From Erwinia sp. JUb26 (GTDB lineage Bacteria; Pseudomonadota; Gammaproteobacteria; Enterobacterales; Enterobacteriaceae): 64,000 bases of DNA. This document shows, piece after piece, positions 31,969 to 40,335 of this stretch. The notes beneath the pieces are model-generated. The model saw only the letters and a list, made by a program, of their open reading frames with translations. It made no database searches and had not been told where the DNA came from. The number at the start of each line of letters is the position of its first letter. Position 1 is the first letter of the stretch. Where the stretch lies: NCBI RefSeq assembly GCF_003751505.1, contig NZ_RJVB01000007.1, positions 62,001-126,000 of the forward strand, read 5' to 3'. Made by a program: the position numbers and the translations under genes.

Positions 31969-32136
31969 ATGATTCGTATTCTTAAGGCGGCGAGCATCGT
32001 CGCGTTAGTGGCAGTGCTCAGTGGATGCCTGTTCCCTCCTCCGGGCGGTGGCGGCGGCGGCGGCGGTTGGGGAGGCGGTGGTGGCGGCTGGGGCGGCGGC
32101 GGTCCTCGCGGTGGATTTATGGGGCCGGGCCGTTAA
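31969..32136 (+). CDS. Glycine-rich small lipoprotein
   Basis: A 55-residue protein. The lipoprotein signal MIRILKAASIVALVAVLSGC carries the lipobox LSGC (Cys20), after which only FPPP and runs of Gly broken by Trp, Arg and Pro remain (GGW..GGGW..GGPRGGF). GAGG lies 7 bases before the ATG. The mature part is low complexity and disordered, probably exposed in the periplasm or at the surface. Similar Pro/Gly-rich lipoproteins occur in enterobacteria without known role. Longer overlapping frames here are shadows caused by the GC-rich repeat. Confidence 0.7.
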   Translation: MIRILKAASIVALVAVLSGCLFPPPGGGGGGGGWGGGGGGWGGGGPRGGFMGPGR

Positions 32137-32353
32137 TCACCAGGATCCCGGAAGTCGTCCGTACTTTCGGGGTCTGTTCTGCACCTTTCCTTCCCCCGTT
32201 ATATTGTATTTATATGACAGCGAAACGTTTCGAAATCTAAAAACCGTCGTTTGCGCTTTTTCAGTGCATAAGTCGCGAAAATATAAAGCGATTACTGTTT
32301 TCTTTTATTTAAACCAGTGTTACCGTCTTACTTTACCTTGCTGAGACAGTCGC

Positions 32354-32614
32354 ATGAAGAATCTCATTGCAGAATTACTGATCAGGCTTGCCGAAAAAGA
32401 AACGGAATCCAAAGAGCTGGTTGCCCAGGTTGAAGCATTAGAGATTGTCGTAACCGCGCTGTTACGTAAAACCGATGCAGAACAACTGCGGCAGATAAAT
32501 GAAAGTATTGATTCAGCAATCCAGACGGCTTCCGTTGGGGAACAACAGCACCCGGAAGATCTCTCGCTGCTGCAAAGCTATATTCAACGCCTACTGAATC
32601 ATCCCCGCCAGTAA
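32354..32614 (+). CDS. iraP: Anti-adaptor protein IraP
   Basis: An 86-residue protein, the same length as E. coli IraP, beginning MKNLIAELL.KLA.KE.ESKEL.AQVEALEI.VTA and ending LL.HPRQ as in that protein. The first half forms a coiled coil. IraP binds RssB and stops delivery of sigma-S to ClpXP under phosphate starvation or low magnesium. As in E. coli it lies upstream of psiF, but phoA, which sits between them there, is absent. Confidence 0.93.
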   Translation: MKNLIAELLIRLAEKETESKELVAQVEALEIVVTALLRKTDAEQLRQINESIDSAIQTASVGEQQHPEDLSLLQSYIQRLLNHPRQ

Positions 32615-32640
32615 TCTATTCCTGAGCACGACAGGTCGTA

Positions 32641-32663
32641 ACCGCCAGCGACGGCGGTGCTTT
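32641..32663 (+). terminator. Weak hairpin after iraP
   Basis: ACCGCC-AGCGAC-GGCGGT stem 27 bp past the iraP stop, followed by GCTTTCG. There are only three T, so it may be a weak terminator between iraP and psiF. Confidence 0.4.
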
Positions 32664-32770
32664 CGCCTGCCGCTGTGATGCCCGATACAAATCTCTGCAC
32701 TTTTTCTCGCCTAACGGCAAAGCCGTGCCAAACTTTACCCGTACTGAAAACAATAAGGGATGGGAAGGAT

Positions 32771-33076
32771 ATGAAGATGAAAATGACGATCGCGGTTTTA
32801 CTGCTCTCGGCTGTCGCAGCAGGTTATGCGGGTGCCGCGGAGCAAACCGCGCAGCAGCAAAAAATGACGCTCTGCAATAAGCAGGCCGGCGAAAAGGCGC
32901 TGAAGGGCGATGATCGTAAGGCGTTCATGAGCAACTGCCTGAAAAAAGATGCGAAAGTAGAGGGAATGACGCCGCAGCAGATGAAAATGAAAACCTGTAA
33001 TGCGGATGCCGGCCAAAAAGAACTGAAGGGCGAAGCGCGTAAAACCTTTATGAGCAGCTGCCTGAAGAAAAGCTAA
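32771..33076 (+). CDS. psiF: Phosphate-starvation-inducible protein PsiF
   Basis: A 101-residue exported protein with a signal peptide (MKMKMTIAVLLLSAVAAGYAGAA) and two PsiF repeats: MTLCNKQAGEKALKGDDRKAFMSNCLKK and MKTCNADAGQKELKGEARKTFMSSCLKK, each with two cysteines. The ATG follows GGGAAGGAT; the 38 codons open upstream lack a ribosome site. In E. coli psiF is co-transcribed behind phoA under PhoB control. Here phoA is missing and no clear Pho box is visible ahead of psiF. The biochemical role is unknown. Confidence 0.92.
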   Translation: MKMKMTIAVLLLSAVAAGYAGAAEQTAQQQKMTLCNKQAGEKALKGDDRKAFMSNCLKKDAKVEGMTPQQMKMKTCNADAGQKELKGEARKTFMSSCLKKS

Positions 33077-33111
33077 CGTTCGGCCCGCCAGAATACAGGG
33101 CCATATTTAAT

Positions 33112-33134
33112 TAAGCGGTCATATTGGCCGCTTA
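33112..33134 (+). terminator. Stem-loop after psiF
   Basis: TAAGCGG and CCGCTTA arms pair around a 9-base loop 35 bp after psiF. There is no T run, so termination is uncertain. Confidence 0.4.
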
Positions 33135-33410
33135 TCTCCAGTCCTGTTAATTCGGTCACCGCTGGTGTTTTTCTATCGTTTTTTTGGTACGGGTGGATAA
33201 TGATACCTGCCTTCTTTTATTCAAACCTCCGGCCAATCTTCTCTTTTACAATACTTAATCAGCAATTTCTCGGGGAAGTTATTCGATGATTTCTGGAAAC
33301 TTGTTTGTCAGAGTTAATTACGGGTGGCGATTGGCTGAATATTCTCTGTGAATGAAAGGAAAGAGGAATTGAGCGGTTTGCCACTGGGCGGCGGCGGTGG
33401 CTTAACCTTA

Positions 33411-33500
33411 TTGGCAGGATTGGCAGGATTGGCAGGATTGGCAGGATTGGCAGGATTGGCAGGATTGGCAGGATTGGCAGGATTGGCAGGATTGGCAGGA
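33411..33500. repeat. Ten perfect tandem copies of a 9-bp repeat
   Basis: The unit TTGGCAGGA is repeated ten times without a mismatch. It lies inside a 480-bp gap between psiF and proC where E. coli has dgcC (adrA). Being a multiple of three, it leaves frames open both ways: (Leu-Ala-Gly)n on the plus strand from a GTG at 33348 to a stop at 33518, and (Asn-Pro-Ala)n on the minus strand. Neither frame has a ribosome site. The rest of the gap shows nothing else. Copy number probably varies by slippage. Confidence 0.9.
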
Positions 33501-33557
33501 TTAGCTGACGGCGGATAGCCTGTCACTTATCCGCCGCGCTAATCGCATGAGAAGGGA

Positions 33558-34367
33558 TTACGCTTTACTCATCCGCTCCGACTTTGCCATGCACTGCTGC
33601 ATCGCTTCGATAACGGCGGCGCGGAAGCCTTTCTCTTCCAGCACTTTTACCGCTTCAATGGTGGTGCCGCCCGGCGAGCACACCATATCCTTCAACTCGC
33701 CTGGATGCTTACCGGTTTCCAGCACCATCTGCGCGGAGCCTTTCACCGCCTGCGCGGCAAAGCGGTAGGCCTGCGCACGCGGCATGCCGCCCAGCACTGC
33801 CGCATCCGCCATCGCCTCAATAAACATAAACACATAGGCCGGTGCGGAGCCGCTTACGCCGACGACGGAATGGATCAGATACTCCGGCACCAGCTCCGCT
33901 TTGCCAAAGCCGTTGAAGATCTCAACGACTTCATTCGCTTCTTCGTGGGAAACCAGAACGTTTGGCGTTACCGACGTCATGCCTTCATTGACCAGCGACG
34001 GGGTGTTCGGCATTACGCGGATAATTTTGCGATCGTGGCCCAGCACGCTGGCCAGCGAATCGAGCGTTACGCCTGCGGCGATAGACACCACCACGCTCTC
34101 TTTATTCAGGCTGTTGGCGACGTCCTTCAGCACGTTGAGGATCACATTGGGCTTCACCGCACCAAACAGGATATCGGCCTCGCGGGCAACTTCTTCCGCG
34201 CTTTCCGCCGGGGTAATGCCGTACTGCTCCTGCATCATTTTATTGGTTGCCGGCTTACGGTCGTAAACCCAGATATTTCCTGGCGTAACCTGCCCGGCAG
34301 CGACCAGACCAGCAATGATAGCCTTCGACATATTGCCGCAGCCAATAAAACCGATTTTCTTGTCCAC
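33558..34367 (-). CDS. proC: Pyrroline-5-carboxylate reductase
   Basis: A 269-residue enzyme that reduces pyrroline-5-carboxylate to proline with NAD(P)H, the last step of proline synthesis. The dinucleotide motif is GFIGCGNMSKAI (6-17). The C-terminal dimer/active region carries GVSGSAPAYVF and KDMVCSPGGTTIEA. The length equals that of E. coli ProC. It is divergent from yaiI, as in E. coli. Confidence 0.97.
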   Translation of the reverse strand: MDKKIGFIGCGNMSKAIIAGLVAAGQVTPGNIWVYDRKPATNKMMQEQYGITPAESAEEVAREADILFGAVKPNVILNVLKDVANSLNKESVVVSIAAGVTLDSLASVLGHDRKIIRVMPNTPSLVNEGMTSVTPNVLVSHEEANEVVEIFNGFGKAELVPEYLIHSVVGVSGSAPAYVFMFIEAMADAAVLGGMPRAQAYRFAAQAVKGSAQMVLETGKHPGELKDMVCSPGGTTIEAVKVLEEKGFRAAVIEAMQQCMAKSERMSKA

Positions 34368-34571
34368 CGTATTCTCCCTGCGAGTTCTGTAAAAAAGTGA
34401 GTACTGATGCTGCCCTTCACCTTAGCGCAGCTTTGAGCAGGCTGAAACCGAAAGGTTTTAACCGGACGCAGTAAACGCTAAATTGACCGGCCGCGGCAGA
34501 TTAAGTTTGCCATTCGGCAAAAGAATGGGAAGATCGCCCTTATTATCAATTTTCAATCGAAGGAAGTGGTG

Positions 34572-35027
34572 ATGCCAATCTGGGTAGATGCCGATGCGTG
34601 TCCGAAAGTGATCAAAGAAGTGCTGTACCGCGCCGCGGATCGTGAGCAGGTGATGGTGACGCTGGTGGCAAACCAGTCGCTCAGCGTGCCGCCGTCGCGT
34701 TTTTTACGCACCCTGCGGGTCGCCGCGGGTTTTGACGTCGCCGATAATGAAATTGTCCAGCGCGCTGAAGCGGGCGACCTGGTGATTACCGCCGATATCC
34801 CACTGGCGGCGGAAGTGATGGAAAAAGGGGCGGTGGCGCTGAATCCGCGCGGCGAGCGCTACAGCGAAGCGACGATTCGTGAGCGCCTGACGATGCGCGA
34901 TTTCATGGATACCATGCGGGCCAGCGGCGTGCAGACCGGCGGGCCTCCAACATTAAACCAGCGCGATCGCCAGGCCTTCGCTAACGAGCTGGATAAATGG
35001 TTACAGCAGCAAAAACGGGCGAAATAA
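34572..35027 (+). CDS. yaiI: UPF0178 / DUF188 protein YaiI
   Basis: A 151-residue protein matching E. coli YaiI throughout ([58 protein letters not shown]). The ATG at MPIWVD is preceded by AGGAAG at 5 bases; two GTG codons upstream are less likely starts. The fold resembles PIN/NYN-type nucleases with an acidic N-terminal DADAC motif. Its function is unproven. Its position between proC and aroL is conserved. Confidence 0.93.
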   Translation: MPIWVDADACPKVIKEVLYRAADREQVMVTLVANQSLSVPPSRFLRTLRVAAGFDVADNEIVQRAEAGDLVITADIPLAAEVMEKGAVALNPRGERYSEATIRERLTMRDFMDTMRASGVQTGGPPTLNQRDRQAFANELDKWLQQQKRAK

Positions 35028-35033
35028 GTACGC

Positions 35034-35121
35034 TGTAACTTATTTTTTACACATAAATATTCATCTAAAACAGCTAGTTGATTGAATGTTGTGCCCGGCT
35101 GGCTGTAAATAAAACGTTACT
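35034..35121 (+). promoter_or_regulatory. TyrR boxes upstream of aroL
   Basis: TGTAAC-TTATTT-TTTACA (35034-35051) fits the TyrR box TGTAAA-N6-TTTACA at 11 of 12 fixed bases. A weaker box TGTAAA-TAAAAC-GTTACT (35104-35121) lies closer to the gene. ACTAGT at 35118-35123 resembles a TrpR half-site. E. coli aroL is likewise repressed by TyrR and TrpR, so tyrosine and tryptophan control is expected. Confidence 0.7.
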
Positions 35122-35196
35122 AGTGGTCCCGGCAGAAAATGTCCGGTATCATGCCCGTCATCGTTCATTATTCCGCTTTGTTAGGAAATTCCTGCT

Positions 35197-35721
35197 ATGT
35201 CATTACCCATTTATCTCATCGGCGCTCGCGGCTGCGGGAAAACTACCGTTGGCCAGGCTTTGGCTTCGGCACTGGGTTATGACTTTTGCGATACCGATTA
35301 TTATCTGCAGCAGATTAGCGGTAAAACCGTGGCGGAAATTGTGGCGGAAGAGGGCTGGCCGGGTTTCCGCAACCGTGAGTCCGGCGCGCTGATCGCCGTG
35401 ACCGGCCCCGGTAAAGTGATTGCCACCGGTGGCGGCATGATTCTGGCCGCCGAGAATCGTCAGTTTATGCAGGATAACGGACAGGTTATTTATCTTAACG
35501 CGCCGTCTGAAGTGCTGGCCTCGCGGCTGGAAGCCTATCCTGACAATGCGCAGCGCCCGACGCTGACCGGCCGCCCGATAGCCGAGGAGATGGCCGAGGT
35601 GCTTGCGGCCCGCGACCTGCTTTACCGCCAGGCGGCACACCATATTGTGGATGCGATGCAGTCTCCGGAAGACGTTGTACAGCAGATCGTTAGCGTACTC
35701 TCCCTGGCCCGCGCCAGCTGA
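35197..35721 (+). CDS. aroL: Shikimate kinase II
   Basis: A 174-residue P-loop kinase that makes shikimate-3-phosphate in the common aromatic pathway. Walker A is GARGCGKTT (9-17). The shikimate-binding residues are Asp32/Asp34 in CDTDYY, Arg in GFRNRES, and the GGG loop in ATGGGMIL. The gene context yaiI-aroL-yaiA matches E. coli aroL rather than aroK. TyrR boxes lie upstream. Confidence 0.95.
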   Translation: MSLPIYLIGARGCGKTTVGQALASALGYDFCDTDYYLQQISGKTVAEIVAEEGWPGFRNRESGALIAVTGPGKVIATGGGMILAAENRQFMQDNGQVIYLNAPSEVLASRLEAYPDNAQRPTLTGRPIAEEMAEVLAARDLLYRQAAHHIVDAMQSPEDVVQQIVSVLSLARAS

Positions 35722-35870
35722 ACCTGTCTTCGGCCGACCTGCGGATAATTCTGTATCTCCCGCCTCAATGCGATAAGTGGCTGATAATGTCTATAATTAA
35801 GTCAGGTCCGAAGCCGGATCTGATTTACAGAGATATTAACTGAGTCGCTAACCGCAGGAGGGAATGTGTT

Positions 35871-36062
35871 ATGCCAGGCAAACCACCTTATCCACGACAT
35901 GCCTCGATTGTGCCGGTGAACAAGGGCGCACCCGACAACACCGTGATTTGGTACGAACTGCGTGCCGATCATCCCAAGCCCGATTCCCTGATCAGCGAGC
36001 ACGAAACCGAGCAGGAAGCGCTGGATGCCAAAGCGCGATATGAAGATCGGTCAAAAGAGTAA
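35871..36062 (+). CDS. yaiA: Small conserved protein YaiA
   Basis: A 63-residue protein aligned end to end with E. coli YaiA ([32 protein letters not shown]). In E. coli it is co-transcribed with aroL and aroM. Here it is 149 bp from aroL, and aroM has been separated from it by an IclR-type gene. The function is unknown. GGAGG upstream is a good ribosome site. Confidence 0.93.
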   Translation: MPGKPPYPRHASIVPVNKGAPDNTVIWYELRADHPKPDSLISEHETEQEALDAKARYEDRSKE

Positions 36063-36325
36063 GCGCTGGGCAGGGACGCCGCATTACCATTTCTTCATCT
36101 TCCTTTTTCGAGCGGGGAGTATTTTCTACTTACCTGTGCTGGTTGCAGCATAATACTCTAACGTTTACGTCTGTTTTGCGGCAATATTTCCTCTCTACGA
36201 TGCTTTCCAGGACAAAAACTCCTCCGCCACACGGCTAAGCCGCAGCCCGCATTTTTGCCATTCCGGCGATGAAATTTATAATTCTTGACCGCCGATCCCG
36301 CCGACCGTAGTGTGAATTAACAAAA

Positions 36326-36343
36326 CAGGAACACGAGTTCCTG
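36326..36343. promoter_or_regulatory. Palindromic operator before the IclR-family gene
   Basis: CAGGAAC-ACGA-GTTCCTG is a perfect inverted repeat ending 17 bp before the regulator's ATG, followed by a third GGAAC at 36349-36353. GGAA...TTCC palindromes are typical of IclR-family sites, so autoregulation is likely. The remaining part of the 298-bp gap (36063-36325) shows only a distant GAGTATT/AATACTC pair. Confidence 0.55.
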
Positions 36344-36360
36344 AAAATGGAACTCACCGA

Positions 36361-37146
36361 ATGACAACGTTAGAAAATGCCACGGCGGTACTCAAATTAT
36401 TTCATCAGCCGGGTCTGGTTCAGGGGCAGCAGGGGCTGTCGTTTACCGAGGTGGTCACGGCGCTTCAACTGCCGAAAAGCACCGTCTCGCGGCTGCTGGC
36501 GACCATGGAAAGTCAGGGGCTGCTGGAGCGAAATCCCGATACGCGCTGTTTCCACCTGGGGCAGATGCTGCTGTCACTGGCCAGCCACTATCTCTCCACG
36601 CCGCTGGTCGATGGTGCGTCATCGATGATGGCGAGACTGGCCGCTGAATCCAGCTGTACTGGCTATATCTCGGTGCTGGAAGGGCGTGACGTGATGGTGA
36701 TGCGTATGTTCCAGGGGCGAATGTACGTTCAGGCCGTCACCCCGCCGGGGAGCCGCTTCCCGGCGGCTGAAACCTCGGTGGGCCGTGCGATTTTATCCCG
36801 CTACAGCGATGACTATGTGCGCAATCTGTACGCCGGTGCCTGGCGGGTCAACTCGGCGAATTCGCCGCAAACCTTGCAGCAGCTGTTGGCCGAGCTGGAG
36901 CGCATTCGTGAGTGCGGCTGGTCGCTGGCACGCAACGAAGCCCTGCCGGGCATCAGTGCAATCGCCACCACGCTTAGCAATAAACATCGTGGAGAAACCG
37001 TGGCGCTCAGCCTCTCTTTTCCAACGCAAAACCAGGATCAGCTTTTTTCACCCACTGCGCTGGATGCGCTGCAGATGGTTACCCGCCAGCTGGCTGGCAA
37101 GTACGGGGACCGTGCCGTTTTTACATCGCGGAGCAGTAATCTATGA
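36361..37146 (+). CDS. IclR-family transcriptional regulator
   Basis: A 261-residue regulator. An N-terminal winged helix (LSFTEVVTALQLPKSTVSRLLATMESQGLLER, about 26-60) is followed by the IclR effector domain (FHLGQMLLSLASHY; AAETSVGRAILSRYSDDYV; ALPGISAIATTL). Its end overlaps aroM by 4 bp (ATGA), so both are translated together. In E. coli no regulator stands here, so this is an insertion into the aroL-yaiA-aroM cluster. The palindrome upstream is probably its own operator. The effector is unknown. Confidence 0.88.
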   Translation: MTTLENATAVLKLFHQPGLVQGQQGLSFTEVVTALQLPKSTVSRLLATMESQGLLERNPDTRCFHLGQMLLSLASHYLSTPLVDGASSMMARLAAESSCTGYISVLEGRDVMVMRMFQGRMYVQAVTPPGSRFPAAETSVGRAILSRYSDDYVRNLYAGAWRVNSANSPQTLQQLLAELERIRECGWSLARNEALPGISAIATTLSNKHRGETVALSLSFPTQNQDQLFSPTALDALQMVTRQLAGKYGDRAVFTSRSSNL

Positions 37147-37820
37147 ATAATACCCTGGTCACGCTGACGCCCGGACAGTCAACGAATAGTGACATTGTTC
37201 CGCTGCTGCTGGAGCACCTGCCCGCCGATCGCATTGTGCACAGCGGGCTGCTGGACGGCCTGACGCTGGCGCAGATTGAGCAGCTGTACGGGGCCGTGGC
37301 CGCCGAAAATGTGATGGCCATTAGACTGAACGATGGCAGCCAGCTGCTGCTCTCGGCGGCCTGCATTGAGCGCGGCCTGCAGCAGCGGATCGATCGGCTG
37401 GAGGAGGCGGGCTATGAAATTATTCTGCTGCTCAGCAGCGAAAAATTCAGCGGGCTGACGACCCGGCACGCGACGCTGCTGGAGCCGGACCGCATCGTGC
37501 CGCCGCTGGTTGAAGCTATCGTCGAAGGTCATCAGGTGGGAATTATGCTGCCGCAGGACGGCCTGAAAGACCGGCTGGCGGGCAAATGGAAAAATCTCTC
37601 CCACCCGCCCTGTTTTGCCGTTGCCAGCCCGGAGCACTCGGATGAGGACCTGCTGATCGATGCGGCGCTGTCGCTGCAGGAGCAGGGGGCCGATGTGGTG
37701 GTGTTGGACAGCATTGGCTATCAGCAGCGCCATCGTGATTTTTTGCAGAAGCTGTTGGGGATACCGGTGCTGCTGCCGAACGTGCTGGTCGCCAGGCTGG
37801 CGGCAGAATTGCTGCTGTAA
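37143..37820 (+). CDS. aroM: AroM family protein
   Basis: A 225-residue protein, the length of E. coli AroM, with shared text in the second half (YEIILLLS, LEPDRIVPPLVEAIVEGHQVGI, GADVVVLD.IGYQQRHRDFLQK, VLLPNVLVARLAAELL). The first third has diverged. AroM resembles the aspartate/glutamate racemase superfamily in layout, but no activity is established. It is translationally coupled to the IclR gene rather than sitting behind yaiA. Confidence 0.9.
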   Translation: MNNTLVTLTPGQSTNSDIVPLLLEHLPADRIVHSGLLDGLTLAQIEQLYGAVAAENVMAIRLNDGSQLLLSAACIERGLQQRIDRLEEAGYEIILLLSSEKFSGLTTRHATLLEPDRIVPPLVEAIVEGHQVGIMLPQDGLKDRLAGKWKNLSHPPCFAVASPEHSDEDLLIDAALSLQEQGADVVVLDSIGYQQRHRDFLQKLLGIPVLLPNVLVARLAAELLL

Positions 37821-37912
37821 AGGTCACGCAGGCGGCTGAAAAAGCGTGACAGCCCGGTGAAAATGCCTCTATATTGCCTGCTTACCTTTGTCTCTGATTT
37901 TAAGGAATTTAT

Positions 37913-38203
37913 ATGCTCAACGTTAGTGAGTATTTTGACGGTAAAGTGAAGTCTATTGGTTTTGACAGCGCGAGCACCGGCCGTGCCAGCGTGGGCGTGA
38001 TGGCGGAAGGCGAATACACCTTTGGCACCGCACAGGCGGAAGAAATGACCGTAGTGAGCGGCTCACTGAAAGTGCTGCTTCCGGGCGAAGCAGAGTGGAA
38101 ATACTATCAGCCGGGCGATGTGTTCAACGTTCCAGGCCACAGCGAATTCCATCTTCAGGTTGCCGAGCCTTCTGCTTATCTGTGCCGCTATCTGAAAGAT
38201 TAA
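37913..38203 (+). CDS. ppnP: Pyrimidine/purine nucleoside phosphorylase PpnP
   Basis: A 96-residue single-domain cupin (formerly YaiE, DUF1255). Conserved stretches are [35 protein letters not shown] and [18 protein letters not shown]. coli PpnP splits a broad set of nucleosides to base and ribose-1-phosphate. The gene order aroM-ppnP-rdgC is the same as in E. coli. Length and motifs are normal. Confidence 0.94.
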   Translation: MLNVSEYFDGKVKSIGFDSASTGRASVGVMAEGEYTFGTAQAEEMTVVSGSLKVLLPGEAEWKYYQPGDVFNVPGHSEFHLQVAEPSAYLCRYLKD

Positions 38204-38218
38204 TCTGCGAAATCCAGC

Positions 38219-38247
38219 AAAAGGGCGGGCCACGGGTCCGCCCTTTT
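38219..38247. terminator. Bidirectional terminator between ppnP and rdgC
   Basis: AAAAGGGCGG and CCGCCCTTTT arms around a short loop, placed between convergent ppnP and rdgC, with A/T runs on both sides so it can serve both genes. Confidence 0.9.
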
Positions 38248-38256
38248 GCTATCCGC

Positions 38257-39168
38257 TTAGCGCTGGGCCTCGCCGCCTAACGCTTCAACGGTGTTGCTAA
38301 TCAGCGCAGCCAGTTCACCGGTCATCAGAATAAAATCGGCGTCAAAGCGCCCGGAAACGTCTTCCCGATCGATATCGTCATTCTGCTCGCGCAGCGTATC
38401 GGCAAACTTCAGACGTTTCAGTGAACCGTCATCCGACAGCACAAACTGAACGCGCTCCTGCCAGTCCAGCGCCAGTTTGGTCACCAGTTTGCCGGCTTCA
38501 ATGTGGTTAGCGATTTCATCGCAGACCAGATCCTGTTTTTTACAGCGGATCACGCCGCCGTCTTCCAGAATCGCTTTCAGCTCGGCTTCATCCATTAGCG
38601 CAAACCCGGCAGGCAGATCGCCGGAACGCACCCATTCGGTCATCGTCAGCTCAATCGGGCTTTCCAGCGTTAGCGGTACTACCGGCAGCGAACCGAGGCT
38701 TTTACGCAGCAGGGCTAACGTGTCTTCGGCTTTTTTCGCACTTGCACAGTCAACCATAATCAGGTTGTTCACCGTGTCGATCCACAGCCAGGTCTGGCTG
38801 AAGCGGCTGAAGGCGCGCGGCAGCAGGCTGTGCAGGACTTCATCCTTCAGCGAGTCTTTTTCGGTCTTTTTCAGCTTGCGCGACTGTTCGTGTTCCAGCT
38901 TGCTGATTTTGGCTTCCAGCGCTTGCTTAATCACTGGAGAAGGCAGGATTTTCTCTTCTTTGCGGGCGCAGATCAGGATCTGACCGTTGGTGACGTGGGT
39001 CAGCGCGTCGCTGCGCGGGCCGATCGGGGAAACCCAGCCGGTTTTCGACATATCCTGGCTGCCGCAGGGGGTGAAAGAGAAGGCATCGAGCTGTTTTTCC
39101 ATCTCGTCTGCCGCCAGTGGGATCTCGCGATTAAGACGATAAACCATTAAATTTTTAAACCACAGCAT
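38257..39168 (-). CDS. rdgC: Recombination-associated protein RdgC
   Basis: A 303-residue protein equal in length to E. coli RdgC, starting [14 protein letters not shown] as in that family. RdgC forms a ring-shaped dimer that binds duplex DNA and limits RecA activity; it also affects replication restart and antigenic variation in Neisseria. The convergent ppnP and divergent mak neighbours match E. coli. No irregularity is seen. Confidence 0.95.
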   Translation of the reverse strand: MLWFKNLMVYRLNREIPLAADEMEKQLDAFSFTPCGSQDMSKTGWVSPIGPRSDALTHVTNGQILICARKEEKILPSPVIKQALEAKISKLEHEQSRKLKKTEKDSLKDEVLHSLLPRAFSRFSQTWLWIDTVNNLIMVDCASAKKAEDTLALLRKSLGSLPVVPLTLESPIELTMTEWVRSGDLPAGFALMDEAELKAILEDGGVIRCKKQDLVCDEIANHIEAGKLVTKLALDWQERVQFVLSDDGSLKRLKFADTLREQNDDIDREDVSGRFDADFILMTGELAALISNTVEALGGEAQR

Positions 39169-39313
39169 GGTGCATTCCCTCTCAGGGCGCGTAAATGGCG
39201 CGCAAGTTCAAAGTCAGCGCGCATGATAGCGAATCGGCGGCGGGGTTTCATTGCCTTTCAGCCTTTCGCCTTCTAAGGTAATGATCTGAACGTTAAATGA
39301 TAAGGAATAAGCG

Positions 39314-40219
39314 GTGCGTATCGGTATCGATTTGGGTGGCACGAAAACAGAAGTGATTGCGCTCTCGGACCAGGGAGAGGAGCTGTATCGCTACCGCGTG
39401 CCGACGCCGCGTAACGACTATGCGCAGACGCTGGCGGCTATCGCCGATCTGGTGAAGCGTGCTGAAGCAGCCACGGGGCAGCAGGGGACGGTGGGAATGG
39501 GGATCCCCGGCACGCTGTCGCCGGTGACCGGTCTGGTAAAAAACGCCAACTCCACCTGGCTGAACGGCATGCCGCTGGATAAAGATTTACGGCAGCTGCT
39601 GGGGCGTGAGGTGCGCATCGCCAATGATGCGAACTGCCTGGCCGTTTCCGAAGCGGTAGATGGGGCTGCGGCCGGCATGCAAACGGTCTTCGCGGTGATT
39701 ATCGGCACTGGCTGCGGAGCCGGCGTGGCGCTAAACGGCCAGGCGCACGGCGGCGGCAACGGCAACGCCGGGGAGTGGGGGCATAATCCGCTGCCTTGGA
39801 TGGACGAAGACGAACTGAACTACCGCCGCGAAGTGCCCTGCTACTGCGGTAAAGCGGGCTGCATCGAAACCTTCATTTCCGGCACCGGCTTTGCCACCGA
39901 CTATCAGCGGCTCAGCGGCATCGACCGTAAAGGCGCGGAGATTATTCAGCAGATCGAGCAGCAGGATCCCGTGGCGGAGCTGGTGATGGGCCGCTACGAG
40001 CTGCGGCTGGCTAAATCGCTGGCGCACGTGGTGAACATTCTCGACCCGGATATGATCGTGCTGGGCGGCGGCATGAGTAACGTCGACAGGCTGTATCAGA
40101 CGGTGCCGCAGCTGGTGAAAAACTGGGTATTCGGTGGTGAGTTTGCCACGCCGATTCGCAAGGCGGTGCACGGTGATTCCAGCGGCGTGCGCGGTGCCGC
40201 GTGGCTGTGGCCGCTGTAA
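39314..40219 (+). CDS. mak: Fructokinase Mak (ROK family)
   Basis: A 301-residue ROK sugar kinase with a GTG start after AAGGAATAAGC. ATP-binding [12 protein letters not shown] is at 6-17, the catalytic Asp is in [13 protein letters not shown], the ROK metal motif is GEWGHNP..., and the zinc cluster is [15 protein letters not shown]. It is very close to E. coli Mak, which phosphorylates fructose (and weakly mannose). In E. coli araJ follows; here a different cassette does. Confidence 0.94.
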   Translation: MRIGIDLGGTKTEVIALSDQGEELYRYRVPTPRNDYAQTLAAIADLVKRAEAATGQQGTVGMGIPGTLSPVTGLVKNANSTWLNGMPLDKDLRQLLGREVRIANDANCLAVSEAVDGAAAGMQTVFAVIIGTGCGAGVALNGQAHGGGNGNAGEWGHNPLPWMDEDELNYRREVPCYCGKAGCIETFISGTGFATDYQRLSGIDRKGAEIIQQIEQQDPVAELVMGRYELRLAKSLAHVVNILDPDMIVLGGGMSNVDRLYQTVPQLVKNWVFGGEFATPIRKAVHGDSSGVRGAAWLWPL

Positions 40220-40335
40220 GCTCCGACGTCGCCCTGTTTTGTCCTGAGTGGTAGAGAACAACGGGCACGGTCATCGCGATGATGGCCGTGCCCGGATGTC
40301 TGCGTTCTGCCTGGGCGGAACCTTTGATTTAAGAG

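Noticed and set aside
32021..32344. 107-codon plus-strand frame overlapping the glycine-rich lipoprotein
   Set aside because: It lies in another frame of the GC-rich repeat; the lipoprotein frame has the signal sequence and ribosome site.
33314..33526. Minus-strand frame encoding an Asn-Pro-Ala repeat protein
   Set aside because: It starts at GTG without a ribosome site and exists only because the 9-bp tandem repeat keeps frames open.
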